A stretch of DNA of 64,000 nt, taken from Parascedosporium putredinis. Taxonomy: Eukaryota; Ascomycota; Sordariomycetes; Microascales; Microascaceae. Under the pieces are notes generated by a model. That model made no database searches and had not been told where the DNA came from. It saw nothing but the letters and a program-made list of their open reading frames with translations. The position numbers were made by a program, and so were the translations under genes. The stretch covers positions 1,054,001 through 1,118,000 of the forward strand of contig CASHTG010000007.1 of the NCBI GenBank assembly GCA_949357655.1, written 5' to 3'. This document shows, piece after piece, positions 11,583 through 22,903 of this stretch; position 1 is the stretch's first letter; every line of letters begins with the position of its first letter.

Positions 11583-13286
11583 ATGGAGCCACTTGAAAAT
11601 TCGCCAAAGGTCCCGCCGAGATCCATACCAAGATGGAGACTCGTCATCGACCAAAGCTTGATCACGCAGGAGATCCGTGACTGGCACTACGAAGGTTCTG
11701 GGACCCCGGCGGACCCGTTCGTTGTAGACTGGATCGAAAATGACCCACGGAATCCCATGAGCCTACCTCTAATGCAGAGATGGATCCTCGTGATTATTCT
11801 TTCCATAAGCACCATGGCAGTCTCGCTTGTCTCTTCGGGCTACGTTGGTGCTCTCCCGCAAATCAAGGAGGCCTTCGACGTCAGCGACATCATGGCCATT
11901 CTCGGCGTGTCACTTTATGTCCTCGGCTTTGCCCTGGGCCCTATTTTGTGGGCCCCATTCAGTGAGGTCTATGGCAGGCAACTCATCTTTCTCGTCACCT
12001 ATGGCGCCATGACCTTGTTCAACGTCGGGGCGATATTCTCGCCCAACATCCAGAGCATGCTAATCATGCGATTCTTCGCGGGAACCTTTGGCGCCGCCCC
12101 TGACCAACACCGGCGGGGTCATTGCCGACATTTTCCCCGCCGCGCAACGAGGCATGGCCATCAACCTGTTCGCCATCGCCCCGTTCCTCGGCCCCGTGCT
12201 CGGCCCCATCGTGGGCGGATTCCTTGCCAAGCCGGAGGATGGAAGTGGGTCCTCATCCTCATGGCGGTCTTCTGCGCCGTGTGCTGGGTCATGTGTGCCG
12301 CCCTGGTGCCGGAGACCTTTGCGCCGCTGCTCCTCCGAAAGCGAGCTGAAAGGCTGAGCAAGGAGACGGGGAAGCAGTACGTGTGCCACTTTGACATTTC
12401 CAAGGGGCGCCCGAGTTTCATGGACGATCTCAAGGTTTCGCTCGTCCGTCCCTGGCTGCTTCTCTTCCATGAGCCCATCGTGCTTGCATTGACCATTTAC
12501 ATGTCCATCGTATACGGTATGTCGCTGAAATCTCCCTCCCCTCTGCGTGCCTGTCATATCCAACCTGAGGCCTACTAACACTTCAAAGGTACCTTGTATC
12601 TGCTCTTTGCAGCGTATCCATTCGTGTATCAGCACGGTCGTGGCTGGAGCCAAGGGATGAATGGCTTGGCCTTCCTGGGGCTCATGGTTGGGTTGATCCT
12701 CGGAGTTGTGTATAATATGATTGATAATTCTCGCTACACCCGTCTCCTCGCCGAGACGGGAAGACCGCCCCCAGAGGCGCGTCTCCTGCCAATGATGGTA
12801 GGCTCCATCGTCTTGCCAGTGGGCCTGTTTTGGTTTGCGTGGACCAACTCGCCATCCATTCACTGGATGTCGAGTATTGCCGCGAGTACCTTTTTCGGAT
12901 TCGCATTCGCCCTCGTCTTCGTCTCGGCCAAAAACTACCTCGTCGATTCCTACACGCTCTTCTCGGCCTCGGCCCTCGCATCGACAGTCATCATACGATC
13001 CCTCTTCGCCATGGCCTTCCCCCTCTTCACGCCGTACATGTACAGAAACCTCGGCATCCACTGGGCGAGCTCTATACCGGCCTTCCTCTCCCTAGCCTGT
13101 GTGCCATTCCCCTTTGTATTCCATAAATTTGGACCCACGATCCGGAAGAAGTGCAAGTATTCCAGAGAGGCCCAGCTGTTCCTGGAGCGCAACGGAAAAG
13201 CCGAACACTCAGAGGAAGAACCGACGTCGTCCGAAGTAGATACGACGCAGATGCCACAAAAGGGTTCGGTGGAAGCCAAACTTTAG
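11583..13286 (+). CDS. MFS transporter, DHA1 drug/polyamine type
   Basis: A plasma-membrane proton antiporter of the major facilitator superfamily, probably an exporter. A cytoplasmic N-terminus of about 60 residues ends in WIENDPRNPMSLP, typical of fungal DHA1 proteins. Twelve hydrophobic segments follow. Motifs seen: GFALGPILWAPFSEVYGRQ (motif A region), LTNTGGVIADIFP, and GPVLGPIVGGF (antiporter-type motif C). Exons 11583-12516 and 12589-13286 total 544 residues once two missing C (about 12098) and one missing G (about 12238) are allowed. The ATG at 11583 directly precedes the conserved N-terminus. Its place beside a C6 regulator and oxidases suggests it could export the cluster product; this is inference. 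Confidence 0.88.
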
Positions 13287-13510
13287 AGGATGCCATCAGA
13301 TTGTCTGAAAGAAATATGTGTAAATATTCTCAAGATTGAGACCAACTGAGCAAAAAGAAAAAAGAAAATAGAGATAATATCTAGAAGGCTGGCCACTATT
13401 CTAATCTAGTCAATCTTTGCAACTAAAGGTGATTCATTAGAACAAAGTTAAGTCAATCTTGGCCACCCAGTGACATTGCCGTCCCCGAGGTTAGCGAGAT
13501 CTGTAGATCG

Positions 13511-15305
13511 CTACTCCCCTTCAACAACCACCCAATCATCCCCCGGTGAGGTTTCAGGTGACTCCATTGCCTGTGTCTCTTCGCTACGTCGTTCACCATT
13601 CCGTCCGTGGAGTGGGTATTTAGCAATGTTTTCCACCGCCCAGATCAAGTCCTCCCCGAGGGCCGGCGGTATCCTTCCCTGGCCCTTCAATGTGCCCAGC
13701 CCGGCAAGTTTGAAAAGCGCCCCCAGGTATTCAAACGTTTCCCCATCTTCCCAGCTGATATCGTGGAATTTCCTCCTCGCTTGCCGGGTGCGGGCCAGCC
13801 TCTCCTTCTCCCACCTTGCTTGCTCGTCCACGCTCGGCAAAGGTGTGGCATTCCTGCCGGCAAATAGTCTGGCTAACGCGATGGCTTGGTATTCGAAACT
13901 CCGAAAGGTCAAAACTCGAGGGAACCCAACGATACCAAGAGTCGGTAGATCTTGGAAAAATGTGTGCAGGTACCCGTCAACAAGTTTCCCTAAGCCGTAA
14001 TCATAAATTGGACGGCCATTTTCCCTGGTATCCCAAAATGGAAAGGAGGGCTTGTAGCCAGTACAGTAGATGACGGTATCGATATCGTCAAGGTACGAGC
14101 CATCGACAAAAACAATTCGCCCGCTCGCCAAATATTCTTTGACAATCGGTTTCCACTCAATCCCAGGTGGGGATCATCGCCGTCCCATCTTGACTTGGAC
14201 CTGCGAGACTGGTAAACTGGTGAATTGGCTACCGGAATCAAGTCCGTCGAAAGATCGTGTCCGGATGCGGAGTTGCCGATAATTAGTACTCTCTTGTCGG
14301 CGTAGATGTGGGGTTCCCGATACGTTTTGGAGTGGACTACACGGCCCGGGAACGTCTTCATGTATGCCTCCAAGCCTACAACGTCGGGAATCTAAGGTAC
14401 CGGAAGGGTTAGACTAAAAACGACGGCAGAGACAAGGCGGGGTCGGCTTTTGAGGGTGCTTTAGCGCCAACTTACGTATGGAATCGAATAGTGCCCATTT
14501 GCCAACACCACGGCATCATACTCCTCTTCCCACCACACGTCCGCGTGTCTGAGAGTGTCAACTTTGCGAAGCGTAAGTCTCCATCTCTCTGGACTATCCC
14601 TCACCAGTGGAGGAATCCGTGTCAACCTCTCTACGGTAGTATTCAGAACCAAGTATGAGTCGGTTTTATGGATGGAGAAGTAGTTCTCGATATACTGGCG
14701 CGGTACCCAATGTGGCGCAAACGGCCCGTAGGCGAACCGGGAATCGGAGAACGACATGGCAATATCCGGCACATTTGTACTATACCAAAAGGGTCAGCCA
14801 AAAACTATTTAGAATTATATATAAATATACGGTTTGATGGATATGACTGACGTTAATGAGCTATAAATGGGTGTTTTTGAAAATCTTTCTTGCTTGGAGG
14901 GCGCGGCGACCTGAGGTAGTTCATCGGGCACGGGCAAAGGCGGGTCAAGGTCCGGGGGCAAGGCACCGGGACGAGGAGCCCGGCCATGACCCGGGTCCGC
15001 ATCGTAAATCCTAGTTACTACTATTAATATTGTATATTCGGCATTGTACAAGACATTTGTCCCGTCTCGGAACCAAACGACGAACCATGTTCCACCGGGC
15101 GTTTCGCGCCTCTCAAACACGCGAATTTTGTGGAAGCACCCTCTGCCTTCAATGCGGCGGCGGTTACGGCGCCTAGTATCCACTTAGCTTACAAGATGGG
15201 AGAGAGTTTAAAGATTCAATGTCAAGCGTAGCGAGGGAGGGCAGGGTGGCGTTAAACGATACCTGCAGCGCCTGCACCGATAATAGCAACAGACTTGACA
15301 ACCAT
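13511..15305 (-). CDS. FAD-dependent monooxygenase (FMO family)
   Basis: A flavin-containing monooxygenase that would oxygenate N, S or carbonyl carbon using NADPH and O2. Five exons (15305-15263, 15172-15086, 15010-14852, 14779-14476, 14391-13511) give 491 residues with two missing G (about 15142 and 14165). Seen: FAD Rossmann GAGAAG at the N-terminus, GGTWIYD, and the FMO signature F-x-G-x3-H-x3-Y in FPGRVVHSKTY. The second (NADPH) dinucleotide fold is LIIGNSASGHD, followed by IYCTGYKPSFPF. The 43-base first exon encodes just the start of the Rossmann fold, a common fungal arrangement. It is convergent with the DHA1 MFS (224 bases between stops). It may tailor the product of the 7-15 kb cluster. 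Confidence 0.9.
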
Positions 15306-15650
15306 GATTCACGTCACATAGGTGATGCCCAGCAGTGACCATGCTCAGTACTGTTCCCAAATTGATAGCCATGGCGCTATTTATTCAAGACTTCGGCCAT
15401 TTCTCCCCGGACTACCGTTGTGCTCGTCATTATCGACATCGATGTCACCATTTTCGTTGTCACGTGGAGGAGCGTCAAAGCCGATCCGGAGGAACGAACA
15501 ACGCGATTCGCGTGCCGCCCATCCCCTCTCTGCGACGACACGTTCTTTTCGATGGTACAGTAATTAGAGAAAGGTTCATTCCGTAGTGGTAGCGGATCGT
15601 AACGACGTTTCTACTTTGACTCCCTAGAATTTGGAAGAACAGATGCACCC
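15306..15650. other. FMO promoter region
   Basis: 345 bases between the FMO start and the end of the HET gene, both on the minus strand. It must hold the FMO promoter and the HET 3' UTR. Small overlapping frames here have no family character. Confidence 0.45.
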
Positions 15651-17577
15651 TTATATGAGGGTGACTTCTTTTGTCCGAGGTCCAGACTCTTCATCCTGCC
15701 GCATCTCCAGAACCTCACCATACATACAACCAGCTATATAACATTGACCGACCAGCTTGTACTCTTCCGCATTGGCGGTGGGCCGTAGAACAAATGGCAC
15801 ATCGGCCCCGTGTATCACGGCGCAGACATCTCCCGGCTCCATGAGAGCGGGGCCCATTCCCCACATGCCTGTCCGAGTAACGAAGAATCGCCGATGGGTC
15901 GCGTGGTGCTCAAACATGCGGCCAAACAAGAGGTGCGGGTCGGTTGTCCAACCCGACGGAAACAATTTGTCCTTTCTCATGATTTTGGCCACGTGGAAGT
16001 TTGATTGGCGACGGCGCAGAACCAGACAAACTGCTCGACGAGAAGTTCCGCTTCTGCCTCGGCTGGGGTGCTGCGGTTTCTGTAGTGGCACGCCAGTGTG
16101 GCGGCAAACGTCTCGTAGCTTCGGGGACCATGGCATGGCGGCTGGTTTCCTTTCGTTGCCAGGTCCCAGCAGGTTGCGACGAGATTCCTGGCCCAGGCTG
16201 TCCTTCTTCAAAGTCCTTGGGAGACATGATTTCAGTTTGCTCCGCTACGGAATCAATAAGAGAGGCGGTGACTCCTAGCCGTTGTCCAGTCACGTCGCAC
16301 CGGTATGGGCTGGGTTTTGCGAGGCGACGACTGGCATCCCAGGCTTCCCAATACGCACTTGGTGAATTGGGCACGTTTATATTCCACTTTGGGATCCAAG
16401 AGGCGTTGGATGTACCTGGTAGGAGACTGTCCGCAGTTACTTGGACTTGGGCGAGAAAGTTGAAGGACTCCAAAGCTAATCTCGAGGCAACGAGTAGATG
16501 AAGCTCGTCGACTCCTATGGAGTAGTTAGCCTGGACCAAGGGCTCGTTGCGTCCAGCGAGTTTAGCTTTGGGGTGGCCAAGAAACGCGTAAACGTGGTCC
16601 AAATCATTTGTCGCACCAAACAACCTCGACGCTTCCAAGACGAGGACAAAGTCGATCTTGGTCTGACTCGCTAGAGCCTCGGAAAACTCTCTGAGAGCCG
16701 GCGTCCGGAGCAACCAAGAACCCTGACGATCATAGGTCGACCAGACATTCCACAGCGCATGGTCGGGAGGGCCAGCGAGTAGGCCAAGTATCTCCTGTCC
16801 CAGATTGCCACGCAGATCACTGTGAATACGGGCATGCTGAATAAACTCGGCAATGTGACTGAACTCTATGCTTTCGTCTCCCCAGAATGCCGTGGCCCGG
16901 GCAGCCAACCCGACTTCCTGGAGGACCCACACGCGCGTGAACCACGGCATGGTGTACAAGCGAGTGATGGCCGCCTTGCAATCCTCCGTGATGATGGAGG
17001 GTAGGGTCGACCGGGTGGCTGTGACTAACACTGCGGCAGACGCTAAACGGGGCTCCACATATTCAAGTGCCGGGTTGGGCCGATCGGGGTTGAACGATTC
17101 TCGATCGGTCCCCGTGGTAATCTTCGTATTGATTGCCTCCAGGGACCGAAAGGCAAGCGCAGCACGGTCGGCATGCTCATTTCCGAACCATACTAAAACC
17201 TCGCCGGCTCTCTCGTAAATATCTCCCATCATATCGACCTGGTGTCCCTTTTCCGACATATCGGACTGGTTGATGCAGATGGCATCAGCCCAAATCGTGA
17301 TGGGTTCGTTGGCATGGCGTAGATGTCGCAGAGCTTCGTGAAGACTACGGGTCACTTGAATGGTACGCTGCGAGCACGTTATAGTGATTTTGTTAGACGG
17401 GTCTCCCCATACGTACGACAAGGCTTTGTATGTCGGAGCACTGATGAGCGGGGTGCTGACGAGCTCGCACGATATTGGACTATCTAGTGACCCGGGATGC
17501 AGGTTGAGGACTCGAAACCAACGCCTGGCCGGGAGGGCCTGGTACGAGTAGGGTAAAGGTGCCGTAATAGTAGCCAT
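15651..17577 (-). CDS. HET-domain protein (heterokaryon incompatibility type)
   Basis: A fungal HET protein (PF06985), a family linked to non-self recognition and programmed cell death after hyphal fusion. The domain occupies about residues 50-230: YKALSYVWGDP (50-60), HEALRHLR, ITIWADAICINQ (93-104), VDMMGDIYERAGEVLVWFG, and WFTRVWVLQEV further on. The C-terminal region ends with the fMFEHHATHRRFFVT and GPALMEPGDVCAVIHGADVPFVLRP segments common to this class. There are no introns. Two missing bases (about 16115 and 16010) give 642 residues, a normal length for single-domain HET proteins. The ATG at 17577 fits the usual HET N-terminus with YxYxPL-like sequence (PYSYQALP). No partner domain (NACHT, ankyrin) is fused. 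It may mark the edge of the oxidative cluster. Confidence 0.92.
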
Positions 17578-18968
17578 GTTCTAGTGAATACCTACCAAGG
17601 AAAGTGCAAATTAACGTCACGGAAGCCGGCGAATTTTCAGCAGGGACGATGGCGCCCCTCCGCCGCCACGGCTGCCTGCAAGTTTATTAGCTTGCAGCAT
17701 CATGTAACATCACGTGATAGGAAAGAGTCTTGAAGGATGCCAAGTGAAAGGGGGATGGGTGGAGGATCATGAGTGGATGAGGCATAGCAAGGTGCATGAT
17801 TGCTTTGTGAAAACCTAGGGAGATGTGGTGGCGGGAATCCTAAGGGAATGGTTAATTGAATGCCCTACGCTGAGGTAGTGTTCTGGCTCGCCAGGTTCGC
17901 CCTGGTTCTCTCAAGAGTTCACTGTAACTTGATGGGCCCACTTGGACCAATTTTGTGCTATTATTGAACTCGCCACAGATCTTGGATCGATCTAAGATAC
18001 TATTTAAGGGGATGGGGCGATGTTCTGGAAGTAGAATGATTGGGAGCAGATGCCAACTATGCACAAGAAAGGTGGGCGAAACAGTTCCTTGGAACAACTC
18101 TTTTTGTTCTTTTTTTTTTCTTGTTCTTTTTCTTGGCGCTCGCGCTTTCGCGCTTCCAGGACTCGGACTTGGGCGCGTCCCGCCGAGGTCGGGGATTTCC
18201 ACTTCCCAGAAGATGTCAAGTTTTATTATGGGGCCTGCAGAAGGATGGAGCTTGACCTCGAGGCCTCCGCAGCTGTGAGTGGAGCCCGCAAACTTCCCAC
18301 CCATACGAGGTCACATTTGAACAACTGGGGAGTCTTCTCACGATACTGGCGAAAGCCAGATCATCGCAGTTCAAGTTTCCTTCTCGAGGAAGGGAATCGT
18401 TCAATTGATCGAACATGAAAGAACAAAGCTAATTCAAGCTTCGTTGACATGAGAGAATGAGACGCTTACTGGGTTTGCTGAGTGGTCCAGGAACTGCCGG
18501 GAAGGGAGCCGTCCGTTTCTTAGTGCAGCGAAAAGTTCCCCGCAACCGGCCGGAACAGGCAAGGTCCCATTCACCCATCAAAAGGTGTGGCAAGGGGACG
18601 GCAACCGAACCAAAGAAGAAGAAAATAGAAAAAAATTCGATGACTTAAAAGAAAACCCCGTGCTGATTTCTAAGCACCAACAGGGGAGCAAAAGAAGACG
18701 TTGAAAAACAGTCACTGTCGCGCAAAAGAAAAAAACGCCCCAGGATTCAGGAGCTCTATCAAGCACTAGATGCCCGTCGCGGTCCTTCTAGGGTAGTAAT
18801 ACTCACCACCAGGCGAACCCACAAGCCACAGCGTGGGCGTGACGATAGTGATTCTATTCCGAGCAGTGCCATTGATTGATTGCCCGCTACGCTCATGGCC
18901 TTGGTGAGACCTAAAAAGCAAGCCGAACCGCAGACAACTCAACCTTGAGCACCTCTGCCTGTCTCACC
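17578..18968. other. divergent intergenic region, HET / MFS
   Basis: 1.39 kb holding the promoters of the HET gene (-) and the monocarboxylate-type MFS (+). It has a long T-rich tract at 18101-18135 and an A/G-rich stretch at 18615-18650. Open frames at 17852-18304 (-) and 18050-18418 (+) overlap each other and look like translated low-complexity DNA. Confidence 0.45.
17709..17718. promoter_or_regulatory. palindromic E-box (CACGTG core)
   Basis: ATCACGTGAT is a perfect 10-base palindrome containing the CACGTG core bound by bHLH factors. It lies about 135 bases upstream of the HET start codon. A single site can arise by chance; function is inference. Confidence 0.25.
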
Positions 18969-20400
18969 ATGGGGCAGACCGATCCTGAAAAGCGGCCCGC
19001 CTGGGTTTCCTCCGGCGCCGATCCCGACAACGTGGAAAGCCCGGTGGAAAGTGACGTTCAAAGTGAAATTGGCCCGGTTCCTGCCGTGATCGCGGACGAC
19101 ATTCCCGATGGTGGCGCAGTGGCTTGGACCCAAGTCGCTGGAGCATTTGCTTTATTCTTTAATTCCTGGTAAGTCGAGCCAACCTTGTTCTGTCGGTAAT
19201 CTACCGAAATGAATTTTGATGTCGGTGTTTTGTTTCTCAAAAGGCGCCCTCTCCCTACTAACGAAGAAACTAGGGGCATCGTCAATACTTTTGGAGTCTA
19301 TCAGACATACTACGAGTCGAACCAGCTCGCCTCCAAGACCCCCGACGCCATCGCGTGGATTGGCTCCCTCCAATCCTTTCTTCTCTTGCCGGAGGCCTCA
19401 TCTCGGGTCCTCTCCTCGACGGCGGCTGGTTCAAGAGCACCGTCGCCGTCGGGGCCGTGTTCATCACCGTGGGCTTCATGATGACGAGCCTCGCCTCCCA
19501 GTACTGGCAGCTCATCCTCTCGCAAGGCCTGTGCATCGGCCTAGGAGCCGGCTGCATGGTCGTGCCCTCGCTGTCCATCCTACCGCAGTACTTCCTCAAG
19601 AAGCGGGCCCTCGCCACCGGCATCACGGTGTGCGGCAGCAGTTTAGGAGGCGTCATCTACCCCCTCATCTTCCAAGCCCTCGTCGACAAGGTGGGCTTTG
19701 CCTGGACAAACCGCATCATGGGCTTCATCGCCCTCGTGACATGCTCGTTCTCCGTGGCCGTTATGAAGCCCCGCGCGAAACCGCGCAAGCTTCGTTCCCC
19801 TTTGACCCCAAGGCCTTTCGTGAACCCGCCTACGTGGTGTACTGCTTCGGCATGTTTTGCAGCAACTTCGGCTTCTTCCCGCCCATCTTCTACCTGCAGA
19901 CGTATGCCCTCGGCCACGGCTTAACCGACCGTAATATCGCCCTCAACCTCGTGGCTATCCTGAACGCCGCATCCATCGTTGGGCGCTTGGCGCCCTCGCC
20001 CGCCGTGCGCATGATCGGCCCCATCAACACCATGATGATTGTGCTTGCCATGGCCAGTCTCGTGGCCTTTAGCTGGATCGCCGTTCACACCGGTCCGGGT
20101 AACATTGTGTTTGCCGTCATGTACGGCTTTACGTCCGGAGGCATCGTCTCCTTGCCGGCCGTCGTGTTGGCGTCCATCACGGAGGACCTGAGTTTTATGG
20201 GGGCTCGGCTGGGCACTTCCAACTTTATCAATGCGCTCGCCTCACTGTGCGGAGCCCCTATCGCTGGCGTGATCCTAAAGTCTACAGGGAAATACCTCGG
20301 CGTGCAGCTCTTTTCCGGCTTGTTTCTTTTCGTAGCAGCATCTTCGTTATTCATGACGCGAATTGCAAGGGTTGGGTTCAAGGTAATTGCTAATGTTTGA
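18969..20400 (+). CDS. MFS transporter, monocarboxylate-porter type
   Basis: A membrane transporter of the fungal monocarboxylate/riboflavin-type MFS group. A polar N-terminus (about 55 residues) leads to DDIPDGGAVAWTQVAGAF and, across one intron (19169-19273), GIVNTFGVYQTYYES, which is the hallmark first helix of this group. Later segments are WIGSLQSF, LSILPQYFLKKRALATGITVCGSS (central motif), the second-half start AFREPAYVVYCFGMF, and a regular run of helices to the stop. Two missing bases (about 19380 and a C near 19797) restore one frame of 442 residues. Substrate unknown; related proteins move small carboxylates or vitamins. The next gene downstream is an aquaporin-like channel on the same strand. 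Confidence 0.88.
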
Positions 20401-21260
20401 GCTGGACATAGCCAGCAGCGAGCGTGCGATGCGCGCGTGTATATACGTCCTTGGCTACATGTAAATATTATACTGCATAACATAGCGTAACTCATCATAT
20501 TCATACAACCCACAACCCCTATTTGCTAATAGAAGGTTTTTGTTTTTTGGCTCATCCAAAGAAACCTGCAAGTTAAAAGTATATGATAGCTGCATGCCTC
20601 GGGCTTTTACAGAGGATACCCGTAGTTCCGTTTGGCATTATGCTTCACACCCAGCCAGACTTAGCCAGGGCCGAGGTAAGTTGATTTACCATTACGCAAC
20701 ACCGAACCGCCGACGCCCACTCCTGATCCACTCGCCAGCTTTGCCGTTTTGCCTTTTTCCGTGGCCTTGTGGGGGTATCTTGTCCGCTTGTGCTCAAGGC
20801 CCGATCCAGCCATTCACAAAACGTTGCCGTCAGAGCCGAACCACGATCCTGGCTTCGTCGCTAAACTAGCTTCTGTGGCTAGCCCTACGTACAAAGGACG
20901 TGTTTAGTAAGAACTTGGAAGTATCGAGGCATGACGAAGACACTTTAAAACGCACCGAGCTTACCCTTCCTACCTTCATTCTATACCTTCTGGACACCCA
21001 AGCCCTTGAGCAAGAAGACTACACGGTGCGGGAATCGGGCACGAGAGGCCGTATCCGTACCAACTTTCCGCCCCCGAAAAAAAAAAGAAACGTCCCCAAT
21101 TTTCTCCGAGCACAACTGCAAGCTCGTGGGCCGACTTTTCCAAGCTCTTAGCTAATGAATTGCTCTCTACCCCATCCAAGGTCCCCCAACGCGTTTTTAT
21201 ACGCTTCTACCCTGTCCAGCTACGAAGTACCAGCGTTCCGAATTCCCGTAGTCGCCAGTC
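20401..21260. other. intergenic, aquaporin promoter side
   Basis: 860 bases between two same-strand genes. An A-run lies at 21070-21083, and the sequence just after the MFS stop is AT-rich (3' UTR). The frame at 20900-21151 (+) has no recognisable character. Confidence 0.45.
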
Positions 21261-22726
21261 ATGTCAAGCGAGCATATCTTGCCTAATGAATTTACATACT
21301 TTGATCCCGTAATGCGTAAACCCAGGTGGGCCCCGACGAGGTCGTATAATACTCGACCCGATGCCCATCCCCCCTCACACCCATATGCAGTCCCTGGCCT
21401 GCCAAGCGACGCCAAGATAGCCAAGCCGCTAACAACCATCGAGACACTTCGACAAGCGCGCCTTAACCGCGATGGCAAACACGATCACGGAATCGAAATG
21501 TACGGGGGCGGGCGAGTACGGTTATGGCGGGATGGCGACCGACGGCCTGGGAAGCTGCTCAGTCCTTCACAGGTCCAACACCTCCCTCCCCCAGGACGAC
21601 ATGCCCGCTTGCATCATCGTCCAGCCGTGGTACAGGAGTCGAGCGTACCTGTTGGGGGCTGGCTCGATCCCTTTGTGTGGAAGGCGACTGTGAGTCTCAA
21701 GGGCAGCGCCGATACGGCAAGCCAAAGGCCAAAGTAGGCCTCTCGGGCAGTGCTCAGACTTGAAAATGTTCTAGATCCTCGAAACCGTCGGGACGGCGTT
21801 CTACGTATACGTGTCCGGAAACATTGCCACGACGCTCGGCAGCTACGACACTTCGCAAACCGGCGGCTACGTCGGCTTCGGCAACATTGCGCTCCTGTCG
21901 ATCTTCGTCTACGCCACCGCATCTGCGACCGGCGGACACCTAAACCCTCTCATCACCTTTTCGGCCATAATAGCGGGAATATGTCCTGTATCACGAGGTA
22001 TCGGCCACGGGATTCTCTGTCACTAAGACCTCTCTAGCTAACCGAATTTTTAGGTATCCTTTACCTAGCCGGCCAAGCACTCGGCGGAGCTATTGCAGGC
22101 GGTGTTCTGACAGGAGTCTACGGACGAGAGCGGTCCATCGAGTTAGTCAAGCTGTTCTTGCGACCACGACAGTGGGAGAGAATCATCAGACTAACAAACA
22201 TTACAGGGTTCATGGCGGCGGGTGTTACTTTGACAGCGGCAGTATCACGTCTGGCCAAGTTTTCCTCAACGAGTCCTTTGCTTGCTTCGCCTACGTCTTT
22301 CTCTCTTTCGGAGTCGGACTCGATCCTAAGCAGGGGGTTCTATTCGGCCCACGCCTCGCCCCGCTTCTTACCGGCGGCGTTCTCGGCCTCATGACCTTTG
22401 CGACGAGCGGAACGGTCCCCGGATACCCTGGCGCCCAGATGAACCCCGCGAGGTGCTTTGGCTACGGTATCGCGCGGCGAGATATGTCAGGTAAGAACAC
22501 TACAATTACCATGGGTGAAGCACTATGACGCTGAAGGAAAGGCTAACAACGCGCAATAGATCAGTGGATCTGGTGGTTCGCAGCCGCAGCCGCGGCGTTA
22601 CTTTCCGCCGCGCTGTTTCACATATCCCCCTCCATGCTGGGGAGAGAGAGGAATGGGAGAATAAAAGAAAAGAGGTTTCGGCTCGTACGGGTATTCTCCA
22701 AGCGTGATTGGGGACCCGAAGGATAG
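21261..22726 (+). CDS. Aquaporin-like MIP channel with variant NPL motif
   Basis: A membrane channel of the major intrinsic protein family, for water, glycerol or other small neutral solutes. Five exons (21261-21689, 21775-21997, 22054-22141, 22207-22490, 22560-22726) join without any repair into 396 residues. An N-terminal extension of about 140 polar residues precedes the six-helix core (ILETVGTAFYVYVSGNIATTL). The first pore box reads GGHLNPLIT, with NPL in place of NPA. The second is canonical, YPGAQMNPARCFG, but with Cys where many aquaporins have Asp after NPAR. The C-terminus is short and basic. The start at 21261 is the first ATG of the open frame; a later start is possible. The divergent boxes suggest one of the uncharacterised fungal MIP groups rather than classical water channels. 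Confidence 0.88.
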
Positions 22727-22903
22727 GGGTTCGATTTATAGCATTACATAGCGTGGCGCATACTTTCTTGGACACACATACACACGGGAGGGGCTCGGTA
22801 TTTTATCCAAGATTGGGTTGGTAGTACAAAATCATTTCATTCATCTGTTTAATCGTTCTCGCAGATGCGAGTCGTAGCCTTTCAAGGTCAAATTATACTC
22901 CGT

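Noticed and set aside
12060..13061. 333-codon minus-strand open frame
   Set aside because: It lies antisense to the DHA1 MFS gene, is extremely rich in Glu/Gly/His/Arg, and has no motif. It is a shadow of GC-rich coding sequence.
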